A stretch of 64,000 nucleotides of DNA from Ganoderma boninense (Eukaryota; Basidiomycota; Agaricomycetes; Polyporales; Polyporaceae): assembly GCA_002900995.3 (NCBI GenBank), contig CM035308.1, positions 62,001 through 126,000 on the forward strand, read 5' to 3'. How positions within the stretch are numbered: the stretch's first letter is position 1; the number at the start of each line of letters is the position of its first letter. This document shows positions 45,310 to 57,059 of the stretch, in pieces. The notes under the pieces were generated by a model. That model did not search any database and had not been told where the DNA came from. It was given only the letters and a program-made list of their open reading frames with translations. Both the position numbers and the translations under genes were made by a program.

Positions 45310-47524
45310 ATGTTCTCTCATTCTCCCGCCCTGGTCGGCTTTGGCTTCTCCTCTGCCTCTTTCGCCGCTCTCGCCATCGCTCTCCTTCCTCAGGCTGCGG
45401 CTCGCTTTGCTTCCATTACCTTCTCTACCGTAGACCAGTGCGGCAACTTCACCATCCAATTCGCAGGCGGCGACCCTCCCGACGCCCTTCCTCTCTCTCT
45501 CGCAATCCTCCCTCTCAATGGCACCCCCATCTCCATCCCTCTCCCCCTCGACGTCTGGAATTCCACATCCCAGACCGGTGCCGCAATCACCTTCCTCCCC
45601 TACCCCGCAAACACCCAGTTTATCGCCTCCCTCGACGATGCAAACGGTCAAGGCGCTGCTACCGTCTCCGACGTTCTTGTCATCAACCCCTCCAAATCAG
45701 CGGACGCATCGTGTTTACCGACAGACGCCCCTCCCTTCGCGCCGCAGTTCTCTCTCAACGGCACCCTTGCCCAATGTAAGTCCTTCACCGTCGACTTCGA
45801 TGCCTCCAAGAACATCAGCTCTCCCACAATCCGCGCCGTCGTCCCAAAGGGGGTCTCCTCCCCCGTCCGCGAGACAGAGGCAAATGCGACAGGCGGCGTC
45901 GACACCTACCTCATGGATGTTCCACGGGACTCGCTCGTCCTACTCCAGCTCACCGACTCCAAGACCGGTCACAGCGAGACGACAACTCTTCTCCCCGTTA
46001 TAGGCGATATCAACAGTGACTCTTCTTGCATCCCGACGAATCCCCTGGCCACCGCCACATCCTTGGAGATGAGCAACGGTTCAGACGAGCGTGTCACCCC
46101 CAAGTGAGTCTCGACCATCATTCCCGTCTCGGTTTAACTCCTTAATTCCGGCCCCCATCCCGCATCCCTTCACCGTCCTCTCCTGCCCTTCATCTTATTT
46201 CCGTGCACCTAAATTTTATTTCAATTTCCTCCCATGAGCGTGTTATTGACTGATCGCAACCGCGCTGCAGAGTTGCCATAATCGTCATCTCGGTGGCCAT
46301 CGGTGTCATTGCGCTCGTTGCAGCAGGGATGATCGCCTGGTACTTCTTCTACCGCCGCAAAGCGCAGCAGGCGCGCAAGTTCACCAAGCTCGACGAGGCT
46401 GCGTCGCCATCCTCCGCGCCTCCCCCCGATCCCGAGAAGCAGATGCCCCCAGCACCACTGCCCGTTCCCCCGCGGATAATGACGACAACAGCCACGGCGC
46501 CCATGCCCAGCCCGCTCTCGCCGGCGGACTCGGGCTACGCAGCGTACGACCAGTTCGTCCAGAACCCGTCGTACATCCGCATGGGCAGCACCCTCATCAC
46601 ACCCACGTCACCTGACGCGAAGGACCCGTTCGGCGAGCGACCGGGCAGCTCCCTCCTCGGCCCACTGTCCGCGGCCGCGCGCGACAGCGCCAGCTCCAGG
46701 CTCGGCGCGACCGCCCTTGGCAACAACCGCAACGGCTCGTCCACGCTCGCCCTCGCCCCGCGCTCGCGCATAGGCTCGCGCGCGCCCTCACCCAACGCCG
46801 CCGCGTCCGGTTCCGGGTCCGGGTCCGGGTCCCCGCCGCGCGCGCCAGTCCGCCGCGTCCGCGGACCTCCTGAGCGACAAGCTGCCCGGGACCTCGCCGT
46901 ACTGGGGCGGGCGGCTCGCAGTGACCCCAGACAACTCGCTCGCGTCGCTCCCGGACTCGATCCTGCGCAAGCACGCGAGCGCACGCACCAGGAGCAGCAC
47001 GGCGTCGGTGTCGTCGGTCGAGATCGACCGCATCCTCGAGATGGCGACGATCTACTCGGGCGCGGGCGACGGACGTCGAGGTCGGGCTCCCGCTCGCGCG
47101 CCCGCAGCCCGCCGTGACCGCGCCCGCGACGCTCCGCTCGTCCGCGTACATGGCCGGGCGCGAGTCGCGCCGCCAGTCCGTGTCCTCGCCCGTGGGCTCG
47201 GGCTCGTCCCGACGCACAGCAGGAACAACAGCAACGGCGCCCCCGCCGTGCTCAATCTGAATCATAGCGGGAGCCACTCGACGCTGCGCCTGAACCGCGC
47301 GTTCCGCGACCCCCCGCTCGCGACCCTGCCGTCGTCGCCGCTCCCTTCGCCCGGTGGGGGCCGGCCGAGCTTCAGCTTCGACGGCGCCGGCAGACCGTGA
47401 CCGCGACGGGAGGGCGTCGAGGGTGCTGCCGCGCGCGGTGCCGCCGCCCGTGGGCAGGAACGCGACGGCGTCGACAAGGGGGTCGGTGTACAGCCAGGAC
47501 GTGGACCCCGCGCGGCGGAGTTGA
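45310..47524 (+). CDS. Type I single-pass membrane protein, secreted ectodomain, frame-broken tail
   Basis: Exon 1 (45310-46103) starts MFSHSPALVGFGFSSASFAA, a signal peptide ending near LLPQAAARFASITF. The ectodomain of about 240 residues has several N-glycosylation sequons (GNFTIQF, LNGTPI, WNSTSQ, LNGTLA, KNISSP) and few cysteines. Exon 2 (from 46271) opens with the membrane helix VAIIVISVAIGVIALVAAGM and the basic stop-transfer FYRRKAQQARK. It continues as a long cytosolic tail rich in serine and proline. This plan is common among basidiomycete surface proteins of unknown role. The tail changes frame at about 46835, about 47065 and twice later: segments SADLLSDKLPGTSPYWGGRL, then DVEVGLPLARPQPAVTAPAT, SHSTLRLNRAFRDPPLATLP and ASRVLPRAVPPPVGRNATAS all look genuine. 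The natural stop would be TGA 47522-47524. Repeated GC-rich indels suggest sequence error. Confidence 0.7.
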
Positions 47525-49564
47525 ACGTGAACGTGAACGTGGACTGTGGCTGTGGCTGTGGCTGTGGACTTGCGTCTCTGTTATGTGTTCTGCGCCTCTG
47601 TGCTGTGGTCCGTGCTCTGTCGTCGAGCGGTGTTGTGCGGGGTGGTGTCCGTGCAAGGTTCGAGTCTCGAGTTCGCGCTCGTTTAACGTCAACGTCTCCT
47701 CATGTGTCGTCCGTCCGTCTCAAGTCCGTACCGTACCGTACCGTCTACCGTACTCTGCCCCGCATCCAACATTCAACTTGATGTCCAAGTTCAAGTTCGT
47801 ATTGGGCGTTCGCGTCGCTCTCTAGAAGGGCCAGGGTCGCCAGTCCTCCAAGCCGTGGCTTCGGCCGCACGCCGTCATTGTCAATCCTCTTCTTCTTGCC
47901 TTCACTTTTGTACCTCGTTCTTCTTTCTTGTCCTTCGTTCTCCTCCCGCGACACCCGCGAACCTTCACCTTCACCTTCACCCTTAACTTCGCCTTCGCTG
48001 TGCATAACGCTTCTTCCCGCTTCGTTTGTGACTGCACCGTTTTACCCTTTACGTTGCCCGCGCCCGCGGCGCCGTTCCCTCGCTCGCTCGCTTGCTCTGT
48101 CGCTCAGCCGAGTCTTGTGCCTGTTGGCAAGACGATTGCATCGTCGCGCCTTCATTTACCCTTCGTTCCTACTTTACACCACGCCCCACGCGGTCTCGCG
48201 CAACGCAGCATCACGGCCGCGACTCCCCTGCCCCATGTGCTACTTCGCGTGCGCACATCACTCCGTATGTAGCATCGCCGGTACCGTGCCCTGTTCGTAA
48301 CGTTGCACTATACGCTACCCACTACCCGGCTCGTGTGCTCTCTCGGTTTTGCTGCTGCTTTGCGTACGCGTCCGCTCTCTCTCGCTTTCCTTCTCTCGCT
48401 CGCTTGGTCCTTTGTTTCTTACGTTCTTACGTTGATCGGTTCCGGTTCCGGGTCCTCGCGCTGGCTCTGTACAATGTGTATCCGTATCCGTATCCGTAGG
48501 TGTTAGGTGTACATGTAGCTTGTAGGATTGTCAGGGTCTATTCTACACAAGTATACTCCTCTCCTTCTCCCCGCCCCGCCCGTCGCCGGTGTCTCCCGCT
48601 TCCCTCTTCCCGTGATTTGCGAGCCCTGCGCGTGCTCCGGGAGTGAGCCGGTGGGTGTATGCGTTTTTGGGGAAGGGGCCGCCATGTGCTCGAGGCGTCG
48701 AGTGGGAATGCGGCTGCAGTGCCGCACTGAGCGAGGGGGCTCGAGGATGATAAGGGACCGGTCGGTCGAGGATCGCTGGGGACGTTCGGATGAAGTGTGC
48801 CAGGCGTGGCGGGTGGCTGCATGGCGGCGTCGGGAAGCCCCAGCATCGTGATGGTGGTGATGGGACACGACGCCTGGAAGGAAGGAAGGACCCTCGTTGA
48901 GAATGCCAGACTCTTCCTCTTTTCTCATCCCTTGGCAGTGGAGGAGCAGGAGGGGGGTCTCGGTGAGAGTAAGCTATCTGCGGGCATCGATGCTGCCTGT
49001 GGAAGTTACGGGGGTCGACGCAACGACACGCCCGTGGTCAGCACGAAGAAGGAGGTGGAGACGGAGGAATGGAGGCTTACGAGAGGGCTCGAGACGAGCG
49101 ACGAGCGTGCGCATGTCCCGAGCGGAGAACGCCTCCGCAGCATCCGACCGGGCCATCCGCGCACGGGTATGTCTCGGTGCACGGTGCCCGGGCTCTTGCC
49201 GTCGACGCAACGACGGACGGCGGAATGGATCGCAAGGCAGACAGACGTTGACGTTACCCCAGGCCCCATGCTCCCCACACGCCGCCGCGTCTTGTCCCAG
49301 TGCCCACGATCCCCGACCCACGACCCACGAGCCATATTCCACGATCCGCGATCCCGCAGCCTCCCGACGCACCCTCAGGCCTCAGTGCCCGCCGGCGGTC
49401 CCCAAGGCACCCGCCATCCGCCGCTTGGAGTTTGGAGCTTGAAGCTTGAAGAGCTGGAGCTTCGACGCCCGCTCGCACGCCTCCGCCCGAAAATAGCCTG
49501 CCCGTGTGTGTCCGCACATGCCCCACACCCAAACCCAGTGCGTCCTCGAGCGACCCGGCACACC
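47525..49564. other. Intergenic, pyrimidine-rich, no supported gene
   Basis: The left part is a likely 3' UTR with tandem GTGGCT-type repeats (47537-47570) and a long CT-rich tract to about 48.5 kb. Frames in the remainder, up to 426 codons starting at 48797, look accidental in composition and have no recognisable domain. Confidence 0.4.
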
Positions 49565-50016
49565 TCACATCATGATAGCGTCGGGGTCCTCCTGGTCGTG
49601 CGGGAGCTTGGCGGCCTCGGCGGCGGCCTTGCGCCGCCCGCCGAGCATGAGCTCGACGTAGTCCGCGCCGCCGAGCACGGGCCCCAGGCCGTCGCGGCTG
49701 CCGCCCTCTCGCCTGCGTGCGCTGGCGCTCGCCTTGGCCTTGTCCTTCAGCCCTGCGCGTTTCTTCTGTTCCTTGGGGTCGGGGTCGGGCCTGCAGCGGA
49801 TTTTGGTTTAGGGTGGCGGTGGGAGGCAGGTGCAGGTTGTTGGGCAGCGGGCGTGGCGGCGGAGCCGGAGCCTGCGCTGCTCGTCTTTTTCTTGTCCTGC
49901 CGATTGCACGGGTTTGTTAGATGGATACGATTAGGAAGACCAGCTGTGGAGAGTGTAACGAAGACGGCTTTGAGCGGACTTACCTGCCGTTTGTGGAACT
50001 TTGCGCTGCGGCCCAT
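49565..50016 (-). CDS. Small basic protein starting MGRSAKFHKR, conserved hypothetical
   Basis: Exon 1 (50016-49984) encodes MGRSAKFHKRQ before a gtaagt donor. A second exon begins DKKKTSSAGSGSAATPAAQQ after a cag acceptor. The C-terminal part, in another frame, reads DPKEQKKRAGLKDKAKASAS and VLGGADYVELMLGGRRKAAA, ending DQEDPDAIMM at the TGA read on the minus strand at 49567-49565. The link between the last two parts lies around 49790-49860 and needs either a non-canonical splice or a one-base correction. The protein is lysine- and arginine-rich with a low-complexity middle, which would fit a nuclear or nucleolar factor. That is inference, and I know no defined function. Confidence 0.6.
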
Positions 50017-50537
50017 GGTGGCAGGTCGATGGAGGCAAAGTCCTGGAGTCCTGGGCGAAACATTTCTTTGGCGCTAGAGTGATGGCCCGGCGAACGGGCC
50101 GGACTCCTTGCGAAGTCGGACCTCCGCTGCACCGGGCTGCGGCTCGAAAGGTGACTTTTAGTCGTCCGAATACCCCGGCAGAGACCACGTCGTATTTAGG
50201 GTGCGGGAAATGTCCTAAAGCAATAAATCGTCCGTCTGAGAAACCGGGCATGTCGGTTTGCCTTACAATGGCCTCTCGTACCAAATTCGGGACTACGGAA
50301 AATGCCGGCCGGCAGACGCCGGGACGTTGCGGTGTCGGCTGCAGTTCCGAGGACCTCCTGGTTCGAACGGCAAGAACGTGTCGACGCGGAGGTTGGTAGA
50401 AAGGTCCTTTCGCAGCCTATCTCAGTACATTTCCGTGAGTTTGTCGAGGTTTCATTCATGAATTGAACATTAATGTCTGTTCAACCACCGCTACCTTCGC
50501 AGCCCTGGGTGCCACCCCAAGTTGAACTTCTTGAGGC
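50017..50537. promoter_or_regulatory. Divergent intergenic region
   Basis: This separates the small basic protein gene from the first F-box gene of the tandem pair. No TATA or repeated element was identified. Confidence 0.4.
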
Positions 50538-52511
50538 ATGACAGTGACAGGAGCCTCAGTTTCAGATGCACATCTCGCAGTGTGTGCTCACGATCTACTC
50601 GAAAAGAGCAAGGCTTTCTTGGATGACAACAGAATCATCCCAATCAGGCAAGTGCGCACCACCCGTGGTTATCTCGCTGACTCACCCTCGCCACTCATCT
50701 CGATCCAGCAAAGATGCTGTATGTTATTCACCGACTCCATAGTGCCACGGTACTTACTGGATCTGTTTCTATAGATAGAATCGATAAACCACGATGCACA
50801 TCTCGCCGTAACTCTTCTCGCCCGGCGCTACAACGCTCAAGTCCCCGTGAACGGGTTACACCCTGAGCTGCTGGGCATGGTCTTCGAGCACCTTCGCCAA
50901 CCCTTCAAGGTGGTGGATCCAGAAAACTCGCTAGATCAATCTGTCTTCGACTCTTATAAGTCCCTAATCCACGCCATGATGGTATGCCACAAGTGGCACG
51001 TCGTGGCATCGCAGAAGGCGTCCCTCTGGACAGATATCGACTACGCGCGGGGCTCAGATGGCCCAACTTGCCTCCTGAAAAGGTCCGGCACGGCTCCAAT
51101 ACACCTGAGGCTGATTCTGGAGGGCGGCCCGAAAGACATGGCGCATTTCCCCGAACTTGTGCGCACAAATGCGTTCCGCCTGCGCCGACTCGACGTGTGC
51201 ATGACCAGCGTCAAGGCGATGCAGACCGCCGGGCTTCTCCTCGGCAACGACATGCCCCTCCTCCAGTCCCTGAACCTGTCGGACGAATACTATCGCAAGA
51301 ACGCCATATTGCGGAACGCGCCGGGCAGATTCCCCTCCCTGCGGGGGATGATGCTCATGGGCTTCGTCTGGATGCCCGCCCCCGAGGTCAGGCCGTTCAC
51401 GCAGCTCACCCATCTGCACATCTCGATGCTCTCCGAGACGCCCCTCGCCACCATCACGGCGTTCCTGGCCACCACGCCCGCGCTGGAGGTCCTCGAGCTG
51501 GACGAATGCCTCACGGCGACGCTCACGGAGCTCCCGACGGGCACGACGACCCTCGCGCACCTCACGCACCTCACGATCCGGCGCATGTCCACCAAGCTCG
51601 GCGAGGCGCTCATGCCCGCGCTCCTCCTCCCCAACGCGACGTCCGTCAGCCTCTGGTTCGACGTCGACACGCCGCCCTCGGACGCGCTCCTCCCGCAGCC
51701 CGCCCGCTGGCGCGACGCGACGCGCCTGCGCGTCGAGGAGGGCTCGTACGGCGGCATCTCGATGGAGCTCGAGGGCCCCGCCCTCGCGCCCCCGCACCGC
51801 GTCTCGCTCTGCCTCGAGTACTCCACCGACGACGAGTGGGACGAGGGCCACCCGCTCTGGCCGCTCCCCGTGCCCTCCTTCCCCGTGCTCCCGCACGTCA
51901 CCGCCGCGCACGTGTCCGTCTTCGGGCGCTGGCGCCCCGCCCTGCCGCGCCTCGTCGAGCGCCTCCCCGCGCTCACCGCGCTCGCCGTCGAGTGGTGCTG
52001 GGGCGACCCGGCCGGGGCGACGGAGATGGTGTCTGCGGTGCGCGAGGTGCTGTGGTATCGGATGCCCGAGGGCGAGGGCGGCGTGGAGCAGCGGGAGCCG
52101 TTGCGGTGCGCGCACCTGAAGGAGCTCGCGCTCGTGCTCCCGTGCGGCGTGCCCATGCTCACGGGGCGCCTCGCGCCCGCGCTGAGGAAGCGCAAGAGGG
52201 ACGGGCGGCAGCTGGAGAGGCTGCGGACGCGGTTCGCGCGGGAGCCCCGGGACAGGGTCGCGTCGCATGGGGAGCCTGAGGCAGGCGATGCTGGGGCGCA
52301 TGCGGTGGGGGAGGCAGCGGACGCCGGTGTGCGCGACATTGGCGACGCGCTGGCGGAGTACGTCGGGGCGGGGGAGGTCGAGCATGGGGATGGGCGTTTT
52401 GGCCGCGGGACGAGGAGGTGTGGAGGAGGGAGAACGAGTTTTGGGAGGTGCCCAAGACGTGGTGGTGACCCCGGGCGGCACGAGATGATCAAAATCATTT
52501 TACAGTACTAG
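50538..52511 (+). CDS. F-box/LRR protein, tandem copy 1
   Basis: Exon 1 (50538-50651) encodes MTVTGASVSDAHLAVCAHDL...IIPIRQ. Exon 2 starts at 50775 after a tag acceptor (IESINHDAHLAVTLLARRYN), in phase 0. The F-box-like core is VNGLHPELLGMVFEHLRQPF...SLIHAMMVCHKWHVVASQKA, followed by SLWTDIDYARG. LRR-type strands follow: FRLRRLDVCMTS, MPLLQSLNLSDEYY, LTHLHISMLS, ALEVLELDECL. Such proteins recruit substrates to SCF ubiquitin ligases. The C-terminus runs GVRDIGDALAEYVGAGEVEH and then diverges from copy 2. A one-base change at TTTT (52397-52400) would restore DEEVWRRENEFWEVPKTWW with a stop at 52469. It is adjacent to and aligned along its whole length with the gene at 53083, so it is a tandem duplicate. 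Confidence 0.8.
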
Positions 52512-53082
52512 TTCCTACTCTTCCGATTGTCTTAGTATTTCACGTATACTCAGCTTACGATACTCAACAGGTGTTACACTACAAATCCCTCGATTCTGTT
52601 TGTTCGTCCACCAGGTTCTGCGAATAGTCCCGGCTTTTGTTCGGAGCCTTCGGAGGGAGTCCTGGCAAGATGGCTAAAAGTCGACATCGATCCAGACTGC
52701 ACTCGCTCACGGTCCATGTGATTTAAACTGCTCTGATACCCCGACGTGGATGCTTTATCAGGCCGTCGATATTGCTTTGCACAATTGCAGAAGGCTATAC
52801 AAGTGGGACCGTCTATGTGGGCGGCTGTCGGGCTACCATTGCATTCGGCCGATAGACACTTGGAGATGCTGCCACATGGCATTTGCACACGAGAATAAAC
52901 TTGACCTCAACTTCACTCCACCAAATATTAGCCTCGGGACCTAGCCACAACACCCGGACTAGCATAGGGCACTCCGTTCTACAAGCGACCTCCATAAACC
53001 TGCGTAAGTTTCTCTCATGTTTGCTCGACGGCCCTCAAATAACCATCCCCCATCTTCGAATTTGCAGCCGAGGGTCGCCAGA
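52512..53082. other. Spacer between tandem F-box genes
   Basis: It holds the copy 1 3' flank and the copy 2 promoter. No gene was recognised. Confidence 0.5.
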
Positions 53083-54935
53083 ATGACGACAGACAGAGCT
53101 GAATGCTCAGTCACGCACACGCATTTAGCGGCATGCGCTCGCGATCTCCTCGAGAAAAGCAAGATGATGTTGAATGATGGCAAGCATCTTCCAGTGAGGT
53201 CAGCATGTCCCACCACAAGTTCCGCAGTTGCTCCTACTCACCCCCACCACTACCGGGACTTTATATGCCAGCAAAGAAGCCGTATGTCGATGCACAACCT
53301 TTATGGCTGCACAAGACACGCTAGCTGGTTACTTACTACTTCGTTTTGCAGGTAGACTCAATTTGCCGCGATGTACATCTCACGTATGCTCTTCTCTCTC
53401 AGCGTTACAACTCGCAAGTTTCCGTGAATCGGCTGCATCCCGAACTGCTGGGCATGGTCTTCGAGCACCTCCGCGCACCCGCCAAGGTATTCAATCCCGC
53501 ATTGGGGCTGACTGACTCTGTCTTTGATTCTTACAAGCCCCTGAGCTCCATCATGATGGTCTGCCACAAATGGTGTATCGTCGCTCTGGAGAAGGCGTCA
53601 CTCTGGACAGACGTGGACTATTCACGCGGCCTGGCGTTCCCGCTGGAAATGTCCCGCAGAGCCCCTATACACCTCCGAATTCGAATCTCTGCTGACTTCA
53701 AGGGGTTTTTACTCGGCGAGGTGCGGCTGAGTGCCTTTCGCTTGCGCCAGCTCGACCTTTGGGCATGTGACAAGGACTCCATGGCCTACGCCACCCGAGT
53801 CCTTGGATTCAACATGCCCCTTCTCCGATGCCTTAGGATGTCGTTCGAAAAATATCATGGGGGAGACGTCATATCCAGGACTTCGTCGGGCAACCACCCT
53901 TCCCTCAGAGGGCTGGTACTCAACCATTTCCTTTGGATACCTCCTGAATCGCCAGGGATCACCCTGCCCACGACTCTCACTCATCTTCGTATTTCGTACT
54001 TCCCCGACGTATCCGTGGCCATGCTTACGAGGCTGTTGGATGCGACCCCTGCGCTGGAAGTGCTCGAATTGTGCCAGTGCGACGTACTGGACTTGTCGGA
54101 GGTGCCAACGCACACGACGACGCTCGAGCACCTCACGCACCTCACCCTCTTCTGCATGAGGACGGCGGTCGCGGCGATATTCATGCCTGCGCTCTTCCTC
54201 CCCTGCGCCACCTCGGTGGGCCTGTCGTTCGAAGTCAACACGGACATCGACGACTCCGTTCTCCCGCAACCGCCGTCCTGGCACCGCGCCACGCGCGTCC
54301 ACGTCGACGACTCCGAGGAGTACGAGAGTCTCTCCATCGAGCTCGAGGACGACACGCACCGCGTCGCGCTCCTCCTCAACTACGAGGCATACGAAGACCG
54401 CTCCGCGTGGCCGCTCCCCGTCCCGACCGCCTCGCAGCTCGCGCGCGTCACCTCCGCGCACGTGTGCCTCGACGACTCAGACTGGCAGCTTCTTCGGCCT
54501 TTCATGGCCCGCGTCCCCAGCCTCGCGACCCTGGATGTCGAGACACGTGCGGAGGACGCAGCTGGCGCGGGGAGGATGGCCGAGGCGCTGCGCGACGCGC
54601 TGCTGCAGGAGGACCCGGTGCTGTGTCCGGGCCTGGCGGAGGTGGCCCTGCTCTCGACATGCAACGTACACGGGCTCACTGAGCACCTCGCGCCTGCGCT
54701 GCGGAAACGGAAGAGGGACGGGCGACAGGTGGAGAGATTAAGGACATGGATAGAAGTCGACGAGTACAGCACATCGGAACCGGTGACGATAGGAGGAGAC
54801 GTTGGCGACGCGCTAGCGGAGCATGTTGGCACGGGGAAGGTCGAACATGAGGAGGGCGGGTTGTGGAACCGCGACGAGGAGAAGTGGAGGAGGGAGAACG
54901 AGTTTTGGCTGGTGTCAGAAAAGTGGAGTGTTTAA
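53083..54935 (+). CDS. F-box/LRR protein, tandem copy 2
   Basis: Exon 1 (53083-53193) encodes MTTDRAECSVTHTHLAACAR...GKHLP before a gtgagg donor. Exon 2 (53352-54935) begins VDSICRDVHLTYALLSQRYN, in phase 0. The F-box region is VNRLHPELLGMVFEHLRAPA...PLSSIMMVCHKWCIVALEKA, then SLWTDVDYSRG. LRR-like strands include FRLRQLDLWACD, MPLLRCLRMSFE, TTLTHLRISYFPD and ALEVLELCQCDVLDL. The end, DALAEHVGTGKVEHEEGGLW then WRRENEFWLVSEKWSV, gives the natural family terminus that copy 1 reaches only after a base correction. Copy 1 and copy 2 share exon structure and the N-terminal HDLLEKSK/RDLLEKSK motif. The substrate is unknown. Confidence 0.85.
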
Positions 54936-55065
54936 CTTATGTTCGGTTCTAGATCTTAGAACGTCGTGTTGCATAGGCTACTAGTATCCTGTTCTGAGTC
55001 TCGCGACATCGTGCTATTGTACAACATTTTGATGCTAACCAACACTACAATGCCCTCGAATCCCA

Positions 55066-56389
55066 CTAGTTCTTCTTCCATCCGGTCCTGCGAATGTAGT
55101 CGCGGCTTGCAGCGTCGGCAGCCTTGATCGCCCCGAAGACGAAGTCGACGTTGATCACGCGGTCCAGATTCCAAATCGTCTCGCCTGGCGCACAGGCCAG
55201 CTCCGCGACACGACGGAGCTCTTCGTCCTTGACGTTGGGGATGCCCAGAAGCTCGAAGGTGACTGGGAGGTCGACCGACAGCATGAATTCGATGTAGCGG
55301 TCGAGCTCGGTGGTGGGGACCCCGTCGAGGACCAGTTGACAGACAACCCCGAAAGCGACTGGGGAACGAAACATAAGCTCTACTAAACCGCCGATAACCC
55401 GAATGCAACGTACCCTTCTCGCCGTGAAGCAAGGTATGCAGCTCCTCGATCGCAGTCATGCCGTTGTGGATCTGTTCGCATCCAAAGAGTGAACATCACA
55501 TGAAACGCAGCCCGCGCAGCGACTGCCTACTTACCGCATGCGCTGCCGCCAGTCCGCCCGACTCGAAGCCCAGCCCAGACAGCAGCGTGTTCGCCTCGAC
55601 GACCGCCTCCAACGCGGGGGTGACCGCGTGCGCCTTGTTCGCCTCGTACGCCTGCTTCCCATACTTGAACAGGATCTCCTCGCACTTCTCGCATATCGCC
55701 GCGGACACCTCCGTCTGCAGCCCCCCGCCAAAGTTCGTGCTGAACCGGCACCGGCGCGCCTCGACGTTCGTCGCGACCGCGTCGCCCATGCCCGCCGCGA
55801 GGAAGCGCGGAGGCGCCTTCGAGACGACGGTCGTGTCGACGAGCACGACGTGCGGGTTCTTGTCGAAGAACGTGTAGCAGTGGAACTCGCCCGACGGGCG
55901 GTACAGCACCGAGAGCGCCGAGCACGGCGCGTCCGTCGACGCCGTCGTCGGCAGGATCGCGACCTGCAGCGCGAGCCCGTCCGCGACCGTCTTGGCGGTG
56001 TCGATCGTCTTGCCCCCGCCGAGCGCGATGACGAAGTCGGACGCGTGCTCGCGCCCGAGGCCCGCGAGCCGCCCGACCTCCTCGCGCGACGCCTCGCCGC
56101 CGAACACGGCGCGGTGCACCTTGAACTCGGACTTCTCCAGCGCGCCCACGAGCTCCTTGCCCGCTGCGGCCGCGCGATTGCGCGAAGCGGCTGGTTTAGA
56201 TTCCTGCGCGCGTAGAGAGAAGAGATGGATGGACGCACCGATTCCCCACACGATCTCATCGCAAATCAGCAGCGGCGCCTTGCCGAGTTTGCCCAGGTAC
56301 TTCGCGGCATTTTGGATGGCATAGGGGCCTTGAATGTACTTCGAGGGAGACTGGAAGAGGCGTTCTGTGACCTTGTTCGGGTTGACCAT
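55066..56389 (-). CDS. Glycerol dehydrogenase (iron-containing ADH superfamily)
   Basis: The enzyme would oxidise glycerol to dihydroxyacetone with NAD+. The start MVNPNKVTERLFQSPSKYIQ is followed by LGKAPLLICDEIVWGI. An intron lies within the frame, and splicing to AGKELVGALEKSEFKVHRAV gives the usual family spacing. The NAD-binding GGGKTIDTAKTVAD is present, then LPTTASTDAPCSALSVLY. Metal ligands are visible: the aspartate of AAGMGDAVATNVEARR, the histidine of GGLAAAHA plus IHNG (split by an intron), and the histidine of LHGEKVAFG (again at an exon junction). The C-terminal domain is CQLVLDGVPTTELDRYIEFM...IRRTGWKKN, stopping at 55066. At least four exons are required. The family resemblance is closest to bacterial-type GldA, which many basidiomycetes have. 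No reading-frame damage was found. Confidence 0.88.
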
Positions 56390-57059
56390 ATTTGATTTCG
56401 GTTCGGGAGGTCGGGGAAGGAGGCTGCAGGCGATGAAGGACAGAGAAGCGACGGGACAACCTTGCGGATAAGATGGAGGGCGATACTTATATCCTCGCCC
56501 CTGTGTTGCTGTTCTGTGGCGTGGAGACTAGGGATAGCGGCTGGCCATCTGCCGGAACGGCGGGTCGCTAAGAACTCTGTAGGTTGTGGTCATGCACCGA
56601 CGCCGTTGGGTCACTCGGTGAGTTCGCTTAGGTCTGGGCTTGGCGAACTCGACTTCGAGCAAGAGCATGTATTCGGTGACCAACGTCGCTGCCCGCAATG
56701 CCAGACTCAGGACGCTAAGTATATGGCACAGTAACACTCTCTCATACCTGCTCATCAGTGTGAGGCGGTCTGGACGGATGGGTTTGTGCTTCGCTGAATC
56801 GAGCGCTTCGGCGAAGGCTCGACTCGCGGTCTCGAGTGCGGGGGCATGACGTCGAAGGCTGGTCATCCCCCGCTCTCGCCCATTCGGAAGCGGACCGGCG
56901 TCGGTCCGCTTTCTGGTAGGGAAAGACTACAAGGCCAACAACAGACTTACGAGCGACCGAATCAATCAGAAATACTGCACCCAAGATGCCCGGTGTCAGG
57001 CCTCTAAAGCATTTTTGATTTTGTCTGTGGGGTAAGGTAGCAAAGTATTCACGGTTATT
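56390..57059. other. Intergenic, no gene seen
   Basis: This contains the glycerol dehydrogenase promoter and the 3' flank of the MATE gene, both on the minus strand. Confidence 0.45.

Noticed and set aside
48797..50077. 426-codon + strand ORF
   Set aside because: It spans the antisense of the small basic protein and intergenic sequence, has no domain-like segment, and changes composition along its length.
50984..52279. 431-codon + strand ORF
   Set aside because: It overlaps F-box/LRR copy 1 in a second frame and is extremely rich in alanine and arginine. It is a shadow frame.
51054..52481. 475-codon minus-strand ORF
   Set aside because: It lies antisense to the conserved F-box/LRR copy 1, and its composition (R, H, E, A runs) fits a shadow frame.
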